Assembly: GCA_003212315.1 (NCBI GenBank)
Contig: QCQB01000012.1
Coordinates: 1-52,084, forward strand
Reading direction: 5' to 3'
From: SAR116 cluster bacterium AG-447-C21
GTDB lineage: Bacteria > Pseudomonadota > Alphaproteobacteria > Thalassobaculales > Thalassobaculaceae
DNA: 52,084 nucleotides
How positions within the stretch are numbered: position 1 is the first letter of the stretch; the number at the start of each line of letters is the position of its first letter. Below, one piece after another: positions 25,794 through 34,526 of this stretch. The notes beneath the pieces were generated by a model, which saw nothing but the letters and a program-made list of their open reading frames with translations, did no database searches and was not told the DNA's origin. Made by a program: the position numbers and the translations under genes.

Positions 25794-26462
25794 ATGCGAA
25801 CCCTTTTCCATCTTCCATTAGATCCATTTTCAAGAATAATTCGTGTTGTCATGGCCGAAAAGCAGCTAGAAGTGGATCTTATCGTTGAACCTATCTGGGA
25901 AAGACGAGAGGCTTTTTTATCCCTCAACCCAGCCGGTACTGTTCCCGTATTAAAAGAGCCCGATGGCTCCATAATTGCCACATCCCAAGCTATAGCAGAG
26001 TATTTAGAGGAGATAATCCAAGCGCCCTCTCTAATCTACGGTACACCAAAGGCAAAAGCAGAAATTAGACGCCTATGCTCCTGGTTCGATATAAAATTCA
26101 ATCAGGAGGTGACAGAATACCTTGTCGGAGAGAAAATAATGAAGCGCTTTTTAGGCCTTGGCGAGCCTAGTAGCGAAGCTATTCGAGCTGGATACTCTAA
26201 TATGGATACCCATCTAAGCTACATTGGCTACCTTGCAGAGCATAGGTCGTGGTTAGCAGGCGATGACTTTTCCTTGGCCGATATATGCGCTGCGGCTCAA
26301 TTGTCCTGTCTCGATTATTTGGGTGATATCCCTTGGGAAGACTATCAGGAAGCAAAACACTGGTATGCTCGAATTAAATCACGCCCCAGTTTCAGGTCAT
26401 TGTTGGATGATTACGTACCAGGAACGAAACCCCCATCACATTATGCCGATTTAGATTTTTAA
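25794..26462 (+). CDS. Glutathione S-transferase family protein
   Basis: A 222-residue cytosolic GST. The N-terminal thioredoxin-like domain has LDPFSRIIRVVMAEKQLEVD, NPAGTVPVLKEPDG (cis-Pro) and TSQAIAEYLEE (glutathione gamma-glutamyl site); the helical C-terminal domain has LAGDDFSLADICAAAQL. ATG 25794. Ten bases separate its stop from the MFS gene behind it, so they are probably co-transcribed. Role in detoxification or in a specific catabolic step is open. Confidence 0.88.
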   Translation: MRTLFHLPLDPFSRIIRVVMAEKQLEVDLIVEPIWERREAFLSLNPAGTVPVLKEPDGSIIATSQAIAEYLEEIIQAPSLIYGTPKAKAEIRRLCSWFDIKFNQEVTEYLVGEKIMKRFLGLGEPSSEAIRAGYSNMDTHLSYIGYLAEHRSWLAGDDFSLADICAAAQLSCLDYLGDIPWEDYQEAKHWYARIKSRPSFRSLLDDYVPGTKPPSHYADLDF

Positions 26463-26472
26463 TCGATAATTG

Positions 26473-27651
26473 ATGGCAATAAAATCGCAATCGTCTTCTG
26501 TACTATTTTGGAAACTTGCAGCATTTTATGCGGCCTATTTTTTAGCATTTGGCATCTATATGCCCTATTGGCCCTTATGGCTGGATTCAATTGGACTTAA
26601 CCCGATAGAAATAGGATGGATACTTGCGGGAACCTTCTGGATTAAAGTAATCGTCCAACCCGCCGTTACGCAGTTTGTTGATAAAAAAGGCCAAACACGT
26701 TTCCTTACGACAACGTTAATGTTTTTAAGTTGTGTAGGGTTTTGCTTTATTGCCGGTGTAGATACTTTTTGGCCCGTGTTAATAATAGGAATTGCCACAG
26801 CCGCCTGTTATCAACCTGTACTCCCTGTTATGGAGAGCGTCGTATTACGACACACAAACAAAACTGGTCTAGATTATGGAAAAATACGACTGTGGGGGTC
26901 CGTAACATTCATCATAGGAACTACTGCCGCAGGTTGGCTAATTGCCCAAACATCCATGAGCAACTTTATCTGGATATTAATCTCCGCAATGACTCTTGTA
27001 GCTATTTCATGTGCCCTAGCACCAAATCAAGAAGTCAAAGAAGAGGGGAGTGTCCAAAAATCAAAACCATGGACAATTATTGTTACAAAACCGTTCATAA
27101 TTTTCATTATTTCCGCTGGCTTGATTCAAATAAGTCATTCTGTCCTTTATGGGTTTGGCACGCTGCACTGGCGTAATTTAGGACATAGCGAAACTACCAT
27201 TGGTTTATTTTGGTCAATAGGCGTTTTAGCCGAGATAGCCTTATTCGCTCTTGCAGGGAAGTTTAAAGAAAGGATTGGGCCATTAACGTTATTAACGGCT
27301 GCTGCCTTAGCTGGCGTTATCAGATGGTTGTTGCTGGCTATGCTTGAAAACCACGTTGCTTTATTTGTAACACAAATTCTGCATTGCTTTACTTTCGGCG
27401 CAGCTCATTTAGGAGCAATGACTTTTTTATCCAAAACGATTCCAAACGACGTTTTCGCTACAGGACAGGGTATCTACTATACCTTGGTTGGTGGAGTTTT
27501 TTCTGGATGTATGCTTCCAGTAGCAGGATTTCTGTTCACTTCAATGGCTGGGAATGCATTCTATTTCATGGCTATTTTGAGTGCTTTTGCACTAGGAGGT
27601 CTTTACCTTTTATCTAGGTGTTCTTATCAAAACTTGGAAAACGAACATTAA
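26473..27651 (+). CDS. MFS permease, HcaT/LacY-like group
   Basis: A 12-helix major facilitator of 392 residues in the inner membrane. The first helix region FYAAYFLAFGIYMPYWPLWL and LDYGKIRLWGSVTFIIG fit the group that includes the 3-phenylpropionate transporter HcaT and nucleoside/LacY-like permeases. ATG 26473 is used; the TTG just before it is an alternative. No Shine-Dalgarno is evident, so it may be translated by coupling to the GST gene. Substrate unknown. Its 3' end overlaps the convergent yciB by four bases. Confidence 0.82.
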   Translation: MAIKSQSSSVLFWKLAAFYAAYFLAFGIYMPYWPLWLDSIGLNPIEIGWILAGTFWIKVIVQPAVTQFVDKKGQTRFLTTTLMFLSCVGFCFIAGVDTFWPVLIIGIATAACYQPVLPVMESVVLRHTNKTGLDYGKIRLWGSVTFIIGTTAAGWLIAQTSMSNFIWILISAMTLVAISCALAPNQEVKEEGSVQKSKPWTIIVTKPFIIFIISAGLIQISHSVLYGFGTLHWRNLGHSETTIGLFWSIGVLAEIALFALAGKFKERIGPLTLLTAAALAGVIRWLLLAMLENHVALFVTQILHCFTFGAAHLGAMTFLSKTIPNDVFATGQGIYYTLVGGVFSGCMLPVAGFLFTSMAGNAFYFMAILSAFALGGLYLLSRCSYQNLENEH

Positions 27652-28208
27652 CCATCCTTTTTTAGCTGATGTTTTTGGAGAACAGGTGTCATGAAAATAC
27701 CAAATATCAAAACAATAATAGGTATTCCAAACGCTTTAAAAGTAACCCAAGTGTCTGTATCTACGGTTCTCCACAAAGCCTCGTTTATTATGGCCAGCGA
27801 AATAAACATGATAATCCAGAGTTTTGACATAATTTTCCAACCATCATCGGTGAGCTGCATCACCCTACTCAAAAGAGGTTTTAAGAAATTTCGTTTCAGC
27901 AATAGGCCAATAGCAAGCGCAGAAGCGAATAACAAATTCACTATCGTTGGTTTGACCTTAATGAAAATTTCATTATCGAAATAAAGTGTCAGGCCTCCAA
28001 AAATCATTACCAATACGCATGTCACAGTCGGCATAGGGGGAATGGAGCGCTCAACAAAGAAGGTAATACATATGACTATCGCCGTAGCAAACATTAACGC
28101 TGCGGTACCAACCATAATTCCATAAATATAATTAGCGCAAAAAAATACAATCAATGGGCCTAAATCAATTAAGGTGCGTTGCCCTGGCGATAAATGTCTT
28201 TCTGTCAT
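27648..28208 (-). CDS. yciB: YciB/septation protein A family inner-membrane protein
   Basis: A 186-residue protein with five predicted membrane helices. LIDLGPLIVFFCANYIYGIMVGT at the N-terminus, LTLYFDNEIFIKVKPTIVN and NEALWRTVDTDTWVTFKAF are family hallmarks. Members help maintain the cell envelope and take part in septation; the mechanism is not settled. The ATG (28206-28208) overlaps the TGA of dusA as ATGA, so it depends on dusA translation. Confidence 0.92.
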   Translation of the reverse strand: MTERHLSPGQRTLIDLGPLIVFFCANYIYGIMVGTAALMFATAIVICITFFVERSIPPMPTVTCVLVMIFGGLTLYFDNEIFIKVKPTIVNLLFASALAIGLLLKRNFLKPLLSRVMQLTDDGWKIMSKLWIIMFISLAIINEALWRTVDTDTWVTFKAFGIPIIVLIFGIFMTPVLQKHQLKKDG

Positions 28209-29203
28209 GCAAACCTCTGTTCATCTTGAAATGTGTTGGAATCCACGCACGTAAAGGCTTTTCTGACCAATTCAGAATCAGCGCCAGGAAGACGAGCCTC
28301 CTCAGAGAGGATACGACGCCATGATCTTGCGCCGGGCTCTCCATGAAATAACCCCATCATATGTCTCGTGATGGATTTTAGAGGTACGCCTTCTGCCATT
28401 CTTCTTTTGATGTATTCAATCATTCCTTCAATAACCGTCAAATGGCTGACAGGATTGGTCGGATCTGAAAAAATTTCAGTATCAACTTTAGAAAGAACCC
28501 AAGGCGTTTGATATGCTGCCCTACCTAGCATTACTCCATCTACTTTCAGTAATTGTTCTTGAGCCTCATCAATAGACTTTAAGCCGCCATTTAAAATAAT
28601 TTTTAAATTTGGATTATTTATCTTGACGCCGTAAACAAGGGGATAATCAAGTTGAGGTATATTTCTATTTTCGACGGGGCTCAACCCTGATAGGATCGCC
28701 TTTCGCGCGTGGATGATAAAAATTTCGCAGCCTGCTTTCGCCATTAAAGCTATAAATTCAGGCAAAACTTCGTTGGGGTTTTGCTCATCTATGCCTATAC
28801 GGCATTTTATAGTGACTGGTATAGATACCGCCTTTTTCATCATTTCAATACATTTTGCAACTAAATCCTGCTCTTTCATCAAGCAAGCTCCAAAACGGCC
28901 CGCTTGAACTCTATCGCTGGGACATCCAATGTTTATATTAACCTCATCATAGCCCCATGACTCTGCTATGCGGGCGCATTCAGCCATCTGTAAAGGGTCG
29001 GCACCGCCTATCTGCAACGCAAGAGGATGCTCCGAAGGGTCAAATTCTAATAGTCTTTTTCTATCACCAAATAGGATTGCTTGAGTAGTTAGCATCTCAG
29101 TATAGAGCCGAGCACGCTTTGTAATCAGTCGCAAAAAATAACGGTCATGCCGATCGGTCCAATCCATCATTGGAGCGATACAAAATAAATGGGATTGTTC
29201 CAC
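28205..29203 (-). CDS. dusA: tRNA-dihydrouridine(20/20a) synthase
   Basis: A 332-residue FMN-dependent TIM-barrel reductase that makes dihydrouridine in the tRNA D-loop. Seen: LFCIAPMMDWTDRHDRYF at the N-terminus, YDEVNINIGCPSDRVQAGRFG with the catalytic Cys in GACLMK, FIIHARKAILSGLSP and LNGGLKSIDEA. The start is GTG 29201-29203 after GAGG; a TTG directly before it is the alternative. It is translationally coupled to yciB by a 4-base overlap. Confidence 0.93.
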   Translation of the reverse strand: MEQSHLFCIAPMMDWTDRHDRYFLRLITKRARLYTEMLTTQAILFGDRKRLLEFDPSEHPLALQIGGADPLQMAECARIAESWGYDEVNINIGCPSDRVQAGRFGACLMKEQDLVAKCIEMMKKAVSIPVTIKCRIGIDEQNPNEVLPEFIALMAKAGCEIFIIHARKAILSGLSPVENRNIPQLDYPLVYGVKINNPNLKIILNGGLKSIDEAQEQLLKVDGVMLGRAAYQTPWVLSKVDTEIFSDPTNPVSHLTVIEGMIEYIKRRMAEGVPLKSITRHMMGLFHGEPGARSWRRILSEEARLPGADSELVRKAFTCVDSNTFQDEQRFA

Positions 29204-29276
29204 CAAACCTCAATAAACCCCTAAAAAAAAATACACAACGCTTTATCAATTCTGCTTTTATATAGTTCAAAATGCC

Positions 29277-30650
29277 TCACGAGGCTATCATTACCATAAT
29301 GCTAGCCAGTGTACATACGCAGAGCGTCCTAAAGACACCCTGTTTCAAAAATAAAAGCAAAACACCAGCAAGAACTGTTAAACCAACACTAACAATATTA
29401 ATTGTTTCTAAATCAGGGATCGGCACAATCAAATAGGAAACAGTTTCATATTTTATCTCAGAAAAACTTACATGTAATCCAAACCAAACAGCCAAATTTA
29501 AAACAACGCCAACTACAGCAGCTGTAATAGCTGATAACGCTGCAGCAATAGATAAGTTTTTACGAAGCCTCTCTATGTAAGGTGCACCCAAAAATATCCA
29601 CAGGAAACAAGGCGTAAACGTTACCCATAGCACGAGCCCGGATCCTAGAACACCTGCGAGAATTGGATCCATTCCTATGGCGTATCTATATGCGCTTAAA
29701 AACCCCACAAACTGTGTAACCAAAATCAGGGGCCCTGGCGTAGTTTCTGCCAAACCAAGTCCGTCAAGCATCTCTTGTGCGGAAAGCCAATTAAAAATGT
29801 CAACTGCCTGCTGAGCCATATACGCCAACACGGCATAGGCACCACCAAAGGTAACAACCGCTAATTTACTAAAAAATAAACTTTGTTGAACAAAAACATT
29901 TCCATATTCAGTAAACAGAAGAAGCAATGCAATTGGGCAGAACCAAATCAATAAAAAAATTGAGCTTATGAAAACAGCTCGTGGAAAAGATGGATAGGTG
30001 TGTGTCAATTGGCCATCTAATTCCATCCGTTCAATTAAGCTGGTTCTTTTCTCTCTGGTTTTTGTTTCTTCAGGATCTGTTTTAGTTTTGACTGGATACA
30101 GAGTATTAGCAGCAAAACCTGAGAGACCAGCAACAGCTATAATTATTGGAAAAGAAATAGAGAAAAAGAAGATTGAAATGAAGGCAATAATAGAAATTGC
30201 CAGCATCCAATTAGATGTAATGGCACGCTTACCAATCCGTATTACTGCCTCAACGACGATGACTAAAACAGCAGCTTTGATTCCAAGAAATGCCGCATCA
30301 ATTATTGGTAGATCTGAATAAAGAACATAGATTATACTCAAACCCAACATAACTAGGGCTCCAGGTAAAATAAAAAGAAGCCCCGCCATTAGGCCGCCAG
30401 CAGTTCTATGAACCAACCAACCAATGTAAGTTACAAGTTGCTGGGCCTCTGGCCCTGGTAATAACATGCAATAATTAAGGGCATGTAAAAACCTTGCTTC
30501 GTCAATCCATTTTTTTTCTTCTACCAGTGTTCGATGCATCATTGCAATTTGACCAGCGGGACCACCGAAACTGAGCATCCCAATCTTCAACCATATTTTA
30601 AAGGCCTCTTTGTAGGAGGGTATCATTATTTGCTCTGAGTTTTCCTCCAT
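29277..30650 (-). CDS. chrA: Chromate transporter, ChrA long-chain type
   Basis: A 457-residue membrane protein with two homologous chromate-transporter domains. The first has LSFGGPAGQIAMMHRTLVE and MLLPGPEAQQLVTYIGW; the second, after a charged loop near residues 195-220, has VTFGGAYAVLAYM and LAETTPGPLILVTQFVGF. It exports chromate by a proton-coupled mechanism. No chrB or chrR is nearby, so specificity for chromate is not assured. ATG 30648-30650 with GGGAACC before it. It is divergent from the glycosyltransferase-like gene. Confidence 0.9.
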   Translation of the reverse strand: MEENSEQIMIPSYKEAFKIWLKIGMLSFGGPAGQIAMMHRTLVEEKKWIDEARFLHALNYCMLLPGPEAQQLVTYIGWLVHRTAGGLMAGLLFILPGALVMLGLSIIYVLYSDLPIIDAAFLGIKAAVLVIVVEAVIRIGKRAITSNWMLAISIIAFISIFFFSISFPIIIAVAGLSGFAANTLYPVKTKTDPEETKTREKRTSLIERMELDGQLTHTYPSFPRAVFISSIFLLIWFCPIALLLLFTEYGNVFVQQSLFFSKLAVVTFGGAYAVLAYMAQQAVDIFNWLSAQEMLDGLGLAETTPGPLILVTQFVGFLSAYRYAIGMDPILAGVLGSGLVLWVTFTPCFLWIFLGAPYIERLRKNLSIAAALSAITAAVVGVVLNLAVWFGLHVSFSEIKYETVSYLIVPIPDLETINIVSVGLTVLAGVLLLFLKQGVFRTLCVCTLASIMVMIAS

Positions 30651-30808
30651 TTTGGTTCCCTTGCAAACTTCACCAATTTAACGCACATCAGACCCTAATT
30701 TTTGATCCAGAAAAAGTGTTTAAAATATCGTATTCATAGTTATTACTATAATTTGTTGGTCTCTCGAACCGATAACAGTCAAATGTACTAGATGAAAGAA
30801 GAATAAAA

Positions 30809-31591
30809 GTGAATGAGACACTAGTTATTCAATCCTTCCACTCTAAGCCATGGCCGGAACACATCGAGCAATGCATTAGTAGCGTGCAGTCTTGGGCTAA
30901 TCAAAACAAATATACGTATCGATTATTTGGGGATGAAATCCTCGAGATTATTCCCCCTGATTACTTAAAAAATTGTTTTGGCAGATGGCCGGTTATCACT
31001 GATCTAGCTCGTCTTTTATTAATCAAAAATCATTTGAATAACTGTGCCCATCGAGTCATTTGGCTCGATGCTGATACATTCGTATTTGCCCCTGATAAAT
31101 TTAATGTGAAAATTAACGAACCTCATTTAGTTGGGCGCGAAATTTGGATTTCAAAAAAATTAAACAAACAGTGGAAATCCCGAAAACATGTCCACAATGC
31201 TTTCGTCTGCTTTACCAATGCTAGCCCAGTTCTTGATTTCTTAATCTACGCGACAGAGAGAATAGTGACAAATTTGACAGCCGCTTCAAGCCCACAACTC
31301 GTAGGACCAAAATTATATACTCATCTCAACAATTTAATAAGGTTTCCAATCATGGAAACTGCTGGAATGATGAGCCCAGCTGTTATGAAAGATCTTATCG
31401 CAGGCCAAGGGCCCGCTCTGAACTGTCATTTGAAGGCTCTGAAAGAACCAATGGCCGCCGTCAATCTAAGTCGATCGTTAATGGATCATAGTGTAGACGA
31501 CGTTTTGGTGACAGATGATCTTTTTGATCAGACTATTCGGCAATTAATTAAAAACTTCAGAACTAACGGTTTAGAAAACCGAAGTTTATAA
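30809..31591 (+). CDS. Putative glycosyltransferase (DXD-containing)
   Basis: A 260-residue protein without signal peptide. The segment HRVIWLDADTFVFAPDKF carries a DxD motif placed as in GT-A glycosyltransferases that use metal-bound sugar nucleotides; the N-terminal IQSFHSKPWPEHIEQCISSVQSWANQN resembles capsule or oligosaccharide transferases of that type. The start is GTG 30809-30811. It stands alone on the plus strand and its stop abuts the terminator of the minus-strand structured element. Family assignment is by motif only. Confidence 0.6.
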   Translation: MNETLVIQSFHSKPWPEHIEQCISSVQSWANQNKYTYRLFGDEILEIIPPDYLKNCFGRWPVITDLARLLLIKNHLNNCAHRVIWLDADTFVFAPDKFNVKINEPHLVGREIWISKKLNKQWKSRKHVHNAFVCFTNASPVLDFLIYATERIVTNLTAASSPQLVGPKLYTHLNNLIRFPIMETAGMMSPAVMKDLIAGQGPALNCHLKALKEPMAAVNLSRSLMDHSVDDVLVTDDLFDQTIRQLIKNFRTNGLENRSL

Positions 31592-31593
31592 AA

Positions 31594-31617
31594 AGAAGGC
31601 TCCATCCGGAGCCTTCT
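31594..31617 (-). terminator. Rho-independent terminator of the structured element
   Basis: A 10-bp perfect stem (AGAAGGCTCC / GGAGCCTTCT) with a 4-base loop, followed on the minus strand by a run of five T. The T-tract exists only on the minus strand, so it ends minus-strand transcription and not the convergent glycosyltransferase gene. Confidence 0.88.
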
Positions 31618-31663
31618 CGTGAGTGGGCCTGTGGTGTGGCCCCGACTTTTAGTCGACGGTCTT

Positions 31664-31744
31664 TTACAAGTGTAACGAAGGCTGCTCCGTTACCATTGCA
31701 AGAATAACCTTGGGGCACCACATTACCTTTTTCTCACATGACAT
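31664..31744 (-). CDS. 26-residue small ORF with near-perfect Shine-Dalgarno
   Basis: ATG 31742-31744 lies seven bases after GGAGG within a 14-base complement of the 16S rRNA 3' end. The frame starts MSCEKKVMWCPKVILA, ends with PSLHL and stops at TAA 31664-31666. It has two Cys seven residues apart and a short hydrophobic middle. It overlaps the closing stem and the GTAACG hairpin of the structured element, so translation and folding would exclude each other. It may be a real microprotein or a leader peptide; there is no coding gene between its stop and the terminator. Confidence 0.45.
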   Translation of the reverse strand: MSCEKKVMWCPKVILAMVTEQPSLHL

Positions 31745-31862
31745 CAGATCACCTCCTTTCAGTTGTTAATAGATGTGCTATCCTAACACGGCTGTTAATC
31801 GACACAAAGATACATTTATTATTAATGCATACTTTAAAATAGAAATTCTATTTTCACTGTGA

Positions 31863-32615
31863 TTAACCTTCCATTATGCCAGCTATAGTGAAACCACCAT
31901 CAGCGCTTACCACATGCCCAGTTGTAAAACTGCAGGCAGGGGATGCTAGAAACGCAGCTACTTCCGCAATTTCTTCTGGCCTTCCGTATCGATTCAAAGG
32001 CATTCGCATGGCAACGCTTGGCCACGGCGCATCCGGTTGATCAGCTCTTGTTTTAGTAGGGCCTGGCGCAACAGCATTCACCAGAATGTTATGTTCAGCC
32101 AATTCTATAGCCATTGTCTGCGTTAAGTTTATTATTCCAGCCTTACTGGCACCGTACGCCGCTCTCCCTCGACCACCAAATATACCAGAGTTGGAGGCTA
32201 CATTCACTATTCGCCCTCCTCTCGAACCAGCAATCATATATCTTGCCGCAACCTGTGAACAGCGAAACACGCCACCAAGATTAGTGTTAAGCACATTGTC
32301 CCAGAAGTTCTCTTCCATTTCCATAAATGGAGCACGATCCATTATCCCTGCGTTACAAATAAGAATATCTAGAGAACCGAGGCGTTCATGGGATAATTCA
32401 ATCATGTTCTCCACTGAGGTTCGATCCGAAACATCCACACCAACACTCATTATTTGTGATCCATTTTGAATATTACTAGCAACTTCAGCGGCTTGTTTTT
32501 CATCTTTATCCGCAACCGCTACAGCTATACCGTCACGGGCCAACCGTGCTACAATTGCCTTTCCAATACCACTGGCGCCTCCAGTAACAATCGCTGTTCT
32601 AGTGCTAGTTTTCAT
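31863..32615 (-). CDS. SDR-family NAD(P)-dependent oxidoreductase
   Basis: A canonical 250-residue short-chain dehydrogenase. TGGASGIGKA is the cofactor motif, ICNAG follows, and the catalytic Ser and YxxxK lie in NVASNSGIFGGRGRAAYGASKAG. The C-terminal HVVSADGGFTIAG is the usual end of this family. The start ATG at 32613-32615 follows GGAG by six bases; the track from a TTG four codons earlier overlaps that site. Substrate not predictable. It is divergent from the isocitrate-lyase-family gene across 164 bases. Confidence 0.9.
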   Translation of the reverse strand: MKTSTRTAIVTGGASGIGKAIVARLARDGIAVAVADKDEKQAAEVASNIQNGSQIMSVGVDVSDRTSVENMIELSHERLGSLDILICNAGIMDRAPFMEMEENFWDNVLNTNLGGVFRCSQVAARYMIAGSRGGRIVNVASNSGIFGGRGRAAYGASKAGIINLTQTMAIELAEHNILVNAVAPGPTKTRADQPDAPWPSVAMRMPLNRYGRPEEIAEVAAFLASPACSFTTGHVVSADGGFTIAGIMEG

Positions 32616-32779
32616 TTCCATCTCCAATATCTTTCAGTACCAACTACAAAAGGACTTGTAGCATTAGATTGTAAACTATCTATAATATTATGACTGGAAA
32701 CTTCAGTGTGCGGTTACACGCAGTAGTTTATGATAAATCTAAAAACTTTAAGAATAAATAGGTCTTAGGAGAGTTTTCA

Positions 32780-33637
32780 ATGGCATTAGTAAAAGAACTT
32801 TTTAAACCAGGTAATTTGGTCACAGCACCTGGCATTTTTGACGGTATATCCGCGCGTATGGCTGATCCATTTGGGTTTGATTTATTATATATGACTGGTT
32901 ATGGGACAGTGGCTTCATATCTTGGCGTTCCAGATGCGGGAATTGCCAGTTATGCTGATATGGTTGGCCGAGTTCAAATGATCGCAAATGTTATTAAAAC
33001 TCCTTTTATTGCTGATGGTGATACTGGTTATGGCGGTCTTTTGAATATGCACCATACAGTTAAAGGATATGAAGCAGCCGGGGCCGCCGGGATTCAAATT
33101 GAGGATCAAGAATTCCCAAAGAAATGTGGTCATACCCCAGGCCGAAAAGTTATTCCTCTGGAAGACATGGTTCAAAAAATTGAAGTTGCAGTTGAAGCCA
33201 GGGAGTCTGATGATTTCTTAATTGTCGCGAGAACAGATGCTAGAACAAGTTATGGCCTTGATGAAGCCTTAAGACGAGGTGAAGGTTTTGCTAAAGCCGG
33301 AGCCGATATTTTATTCATAGAATCGCCTGAATCACATGAAGAAATGGAGAAAATTTGCTCAAGTTTTGATACACCATTGTTGGTGAACGTGGTAGATGGA
33401 GGTAGCACACCTGTCCTTTCAAAGCAGGATTATATAGACCTTGGTTACCAAATCGCGATATATCCCGGCACTGGTTTTATGGCGACTGCACAAGCTTTGC
33501 ACTCCGTTTATGGAACAATAAAAGAAACAGGCTCATCCGTTGATGTCGAAGTCCCATTGAGAGATTTTATGACATTTTCGGAAGAGATGGGGTTCAAAGA
33601 AGTGTGGGACTTTGACAAAAAACACGTGAGATCTTAG
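32780..33637 (+). CDS. Isocitrate lyase/PEP mutase superfamily enzyme
   Basis: A 285-residue TIM-barrel lyase. PFIADGDTGYGG (metal-binding Asp residues, about 75-86), IQIEDQEFPKKCGH with the catalytic-loop KKCGH at 114-118, and VARTDAR are diagnostic. KKCGH is the motif of lyases such as 2-methylisocitrate lyase and oxaloacetate/dimethylmalate-type enzymes and not of phosphonopyruvate mutase. No prpC, prpD or acn gene is near, so the 2-methylcitrate cycle is not supported by context. It is followed 42 bases later by a hotdog-like gene. Confidence 0.87.
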   Translation: MALVKELFKPGNLVTAPGIFDGISARMADPFGFDLLYMTGYGTVASYLGVPDAGIASYADMVGRVQMIANVIKTPFIADGDTGYGGLLNMHHTVKGYEAAGAAGIQIEDQEFPKKCGHTPGRKVIPLEDMVQKIEVAVEARESDDFLIVARTDARTSYGLDEALRRGEGFAKAGADILFIESPESHEEMEKICSSFDTPLLVNVVDGGSTPVLSKQDYIDLGYQIAIYPGTGFMATAQALHSVYGTIKETGSSVDVEVPLRDFMTFSEEMGFKEVWDFDKKHVRS

Positions 33638-33679
33638 TTAGGCTGACCAGATTATTTCAAGCTTTAAAAAGGTAATATA

Positions 33680-34480
33680 TTGACAAATTATATTGAAACG
33701 TACCGCGGCGATGTTTCCCCTTGGGAAGTAGATTCGACTGAACATTTTACTGTAGCTTACTATTATGAAAAATTTGAGGCAGCCACTTGGCGCTTTTTGA
33801 AGCATGCTGGGGTGAGTCCAAACGCTTGCAGAACGACCGAAGCATTAACTCATTATAAGGCTGAACTCCGAAATAGAGATATTTATAGAATCGAAACTGC
33901 TTGTATTCAAAACGGCGATCATCCCCGAATAGCTCACAAATTATTCAATGCTGAAAGTGGTGAATTGTGCACAACAATGCAACAGAATATTACTGGTATT
34001 TCTCTTGATATTCCTACTGAGAAATGGGATGGGGATATTAAAGAAGATAGGGCTATACCAACAAGTAAAGCTAAATGGTTACCAACTTCGCAAGACGTAA
34101 CCCGTCCAGAGGAGACGGATTGGTCGGGCAATTTATCCTTACCAGGATTTATTCATCGCTATTCAACAGCTAACAGCTTTATTCTCGCTGCCTTTGGACT
34201 TACTTCTGAATATCTCACGAAGTCCCGAATTGGCCTATCCACTTTTGAATTTCAACTAAAATTTGAGAAAACAGTGTCACCGGGAACAATGATAGATATT
34301 GAAAGTTGCATTGCACATTTAGGAGGATCTTCAATTCGTCTTTTTCATAAGATGATAGACTCAGAAACTAAAGAGGAAATATCAAGCCTCAGCCAATTTG
34401 GCGTTCACCTAGATCTCGATCTCCGACGGCCTTCAAAAATACCAGACGAACTTAGAGAGAGAGCTAAAGCATTACTTTAA
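33680..34480 (+). CDS. Double-hotdog thioesterase-like protein
   Basis: A 266-residue protein beginning YIETYRGDVSPWEVDSTEHFTVAYYYEKF, reminiscent of the YRGxVxPWxxDxxxHxNVxxY start of 4-hydroxybenzoyl-CoA-thioesterase-like hotdog proteins, with a second hotdog-like unit from about residue 165 (STANSFILAAFGL...TFEFQLKFEKTVSPGTMIDI). The active-site region reads DSTEH. The start is a TTG at 33680 with AAAAAGG upstream; no ATG is available nearby. A role in acyl-CoA hydrolysis linked to the preceding lyase is inferred from position only. Confidence 0.65.
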   Translation: MTNYIETYRGDVSPWEVDSTEHFTVAYYYEKFEAATWRFLKHAGVSPNACRTTEALTHYKAELRNRDIYRIETACIQNGDHPRIAHKLFNAESGELCTTMQQNITGISLDIPTEKWDGDIKEDRAIPTSKAKWLPTSQDVTRPEETDWSGNLSLPGFIHRYSTANSFILAAFGLTSEYLTKSRIGLSTFEFQLKFEKTVSPGTMIDIESCIAHLGGSSIRLFHKMIDSETKEEISSLSQFGVHLDLDLRRPSKIPDELRERAKALL

Positions 34481-34526
34481 ACGCGGACTATTAAGTGCAT
34501 TCGATTTAAAAAATAGGACCTAGCTT

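Larger units (their letters stand above)
31590..31773 (-). ncRNA. Structured short transcript with a strong ribosome site (novel candidate)
   Basis: On the minus strand a complete small transcription unit is visible. A possible promoter is TTGTGT (31802-31807) and TAGGAT (31780-31785) with 16 bases between. Then comes GAAAGGAGGTGATC (31747-31760), a very long match to the anti-Shine-Dalgarno, two bases before an ATG. The body folds well: a closing stem GTGGTGCCCC (31712-31721) pairs with GGGGCCACACCAC (31631-31643, 3-base bulge), enclosing hairpins at 31672-31693 (GTAACG/CGTTAC) and 31643-31655 (CGACT/AGTCG). The unit ends in a strong terminator. It may be an sRNA, a leader peptide element or both. 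I do not recognise it. Confidence 0.55.

Noticed and set aside
31747-31760. Plus-strand GATCACCTCCTTTC identical to the 3' end of 16S rRNA
   Set aside because: No other 16S sequence lies upstream; on the minus strand it is a Shine-Dalgarno placed correctly before an ATG.
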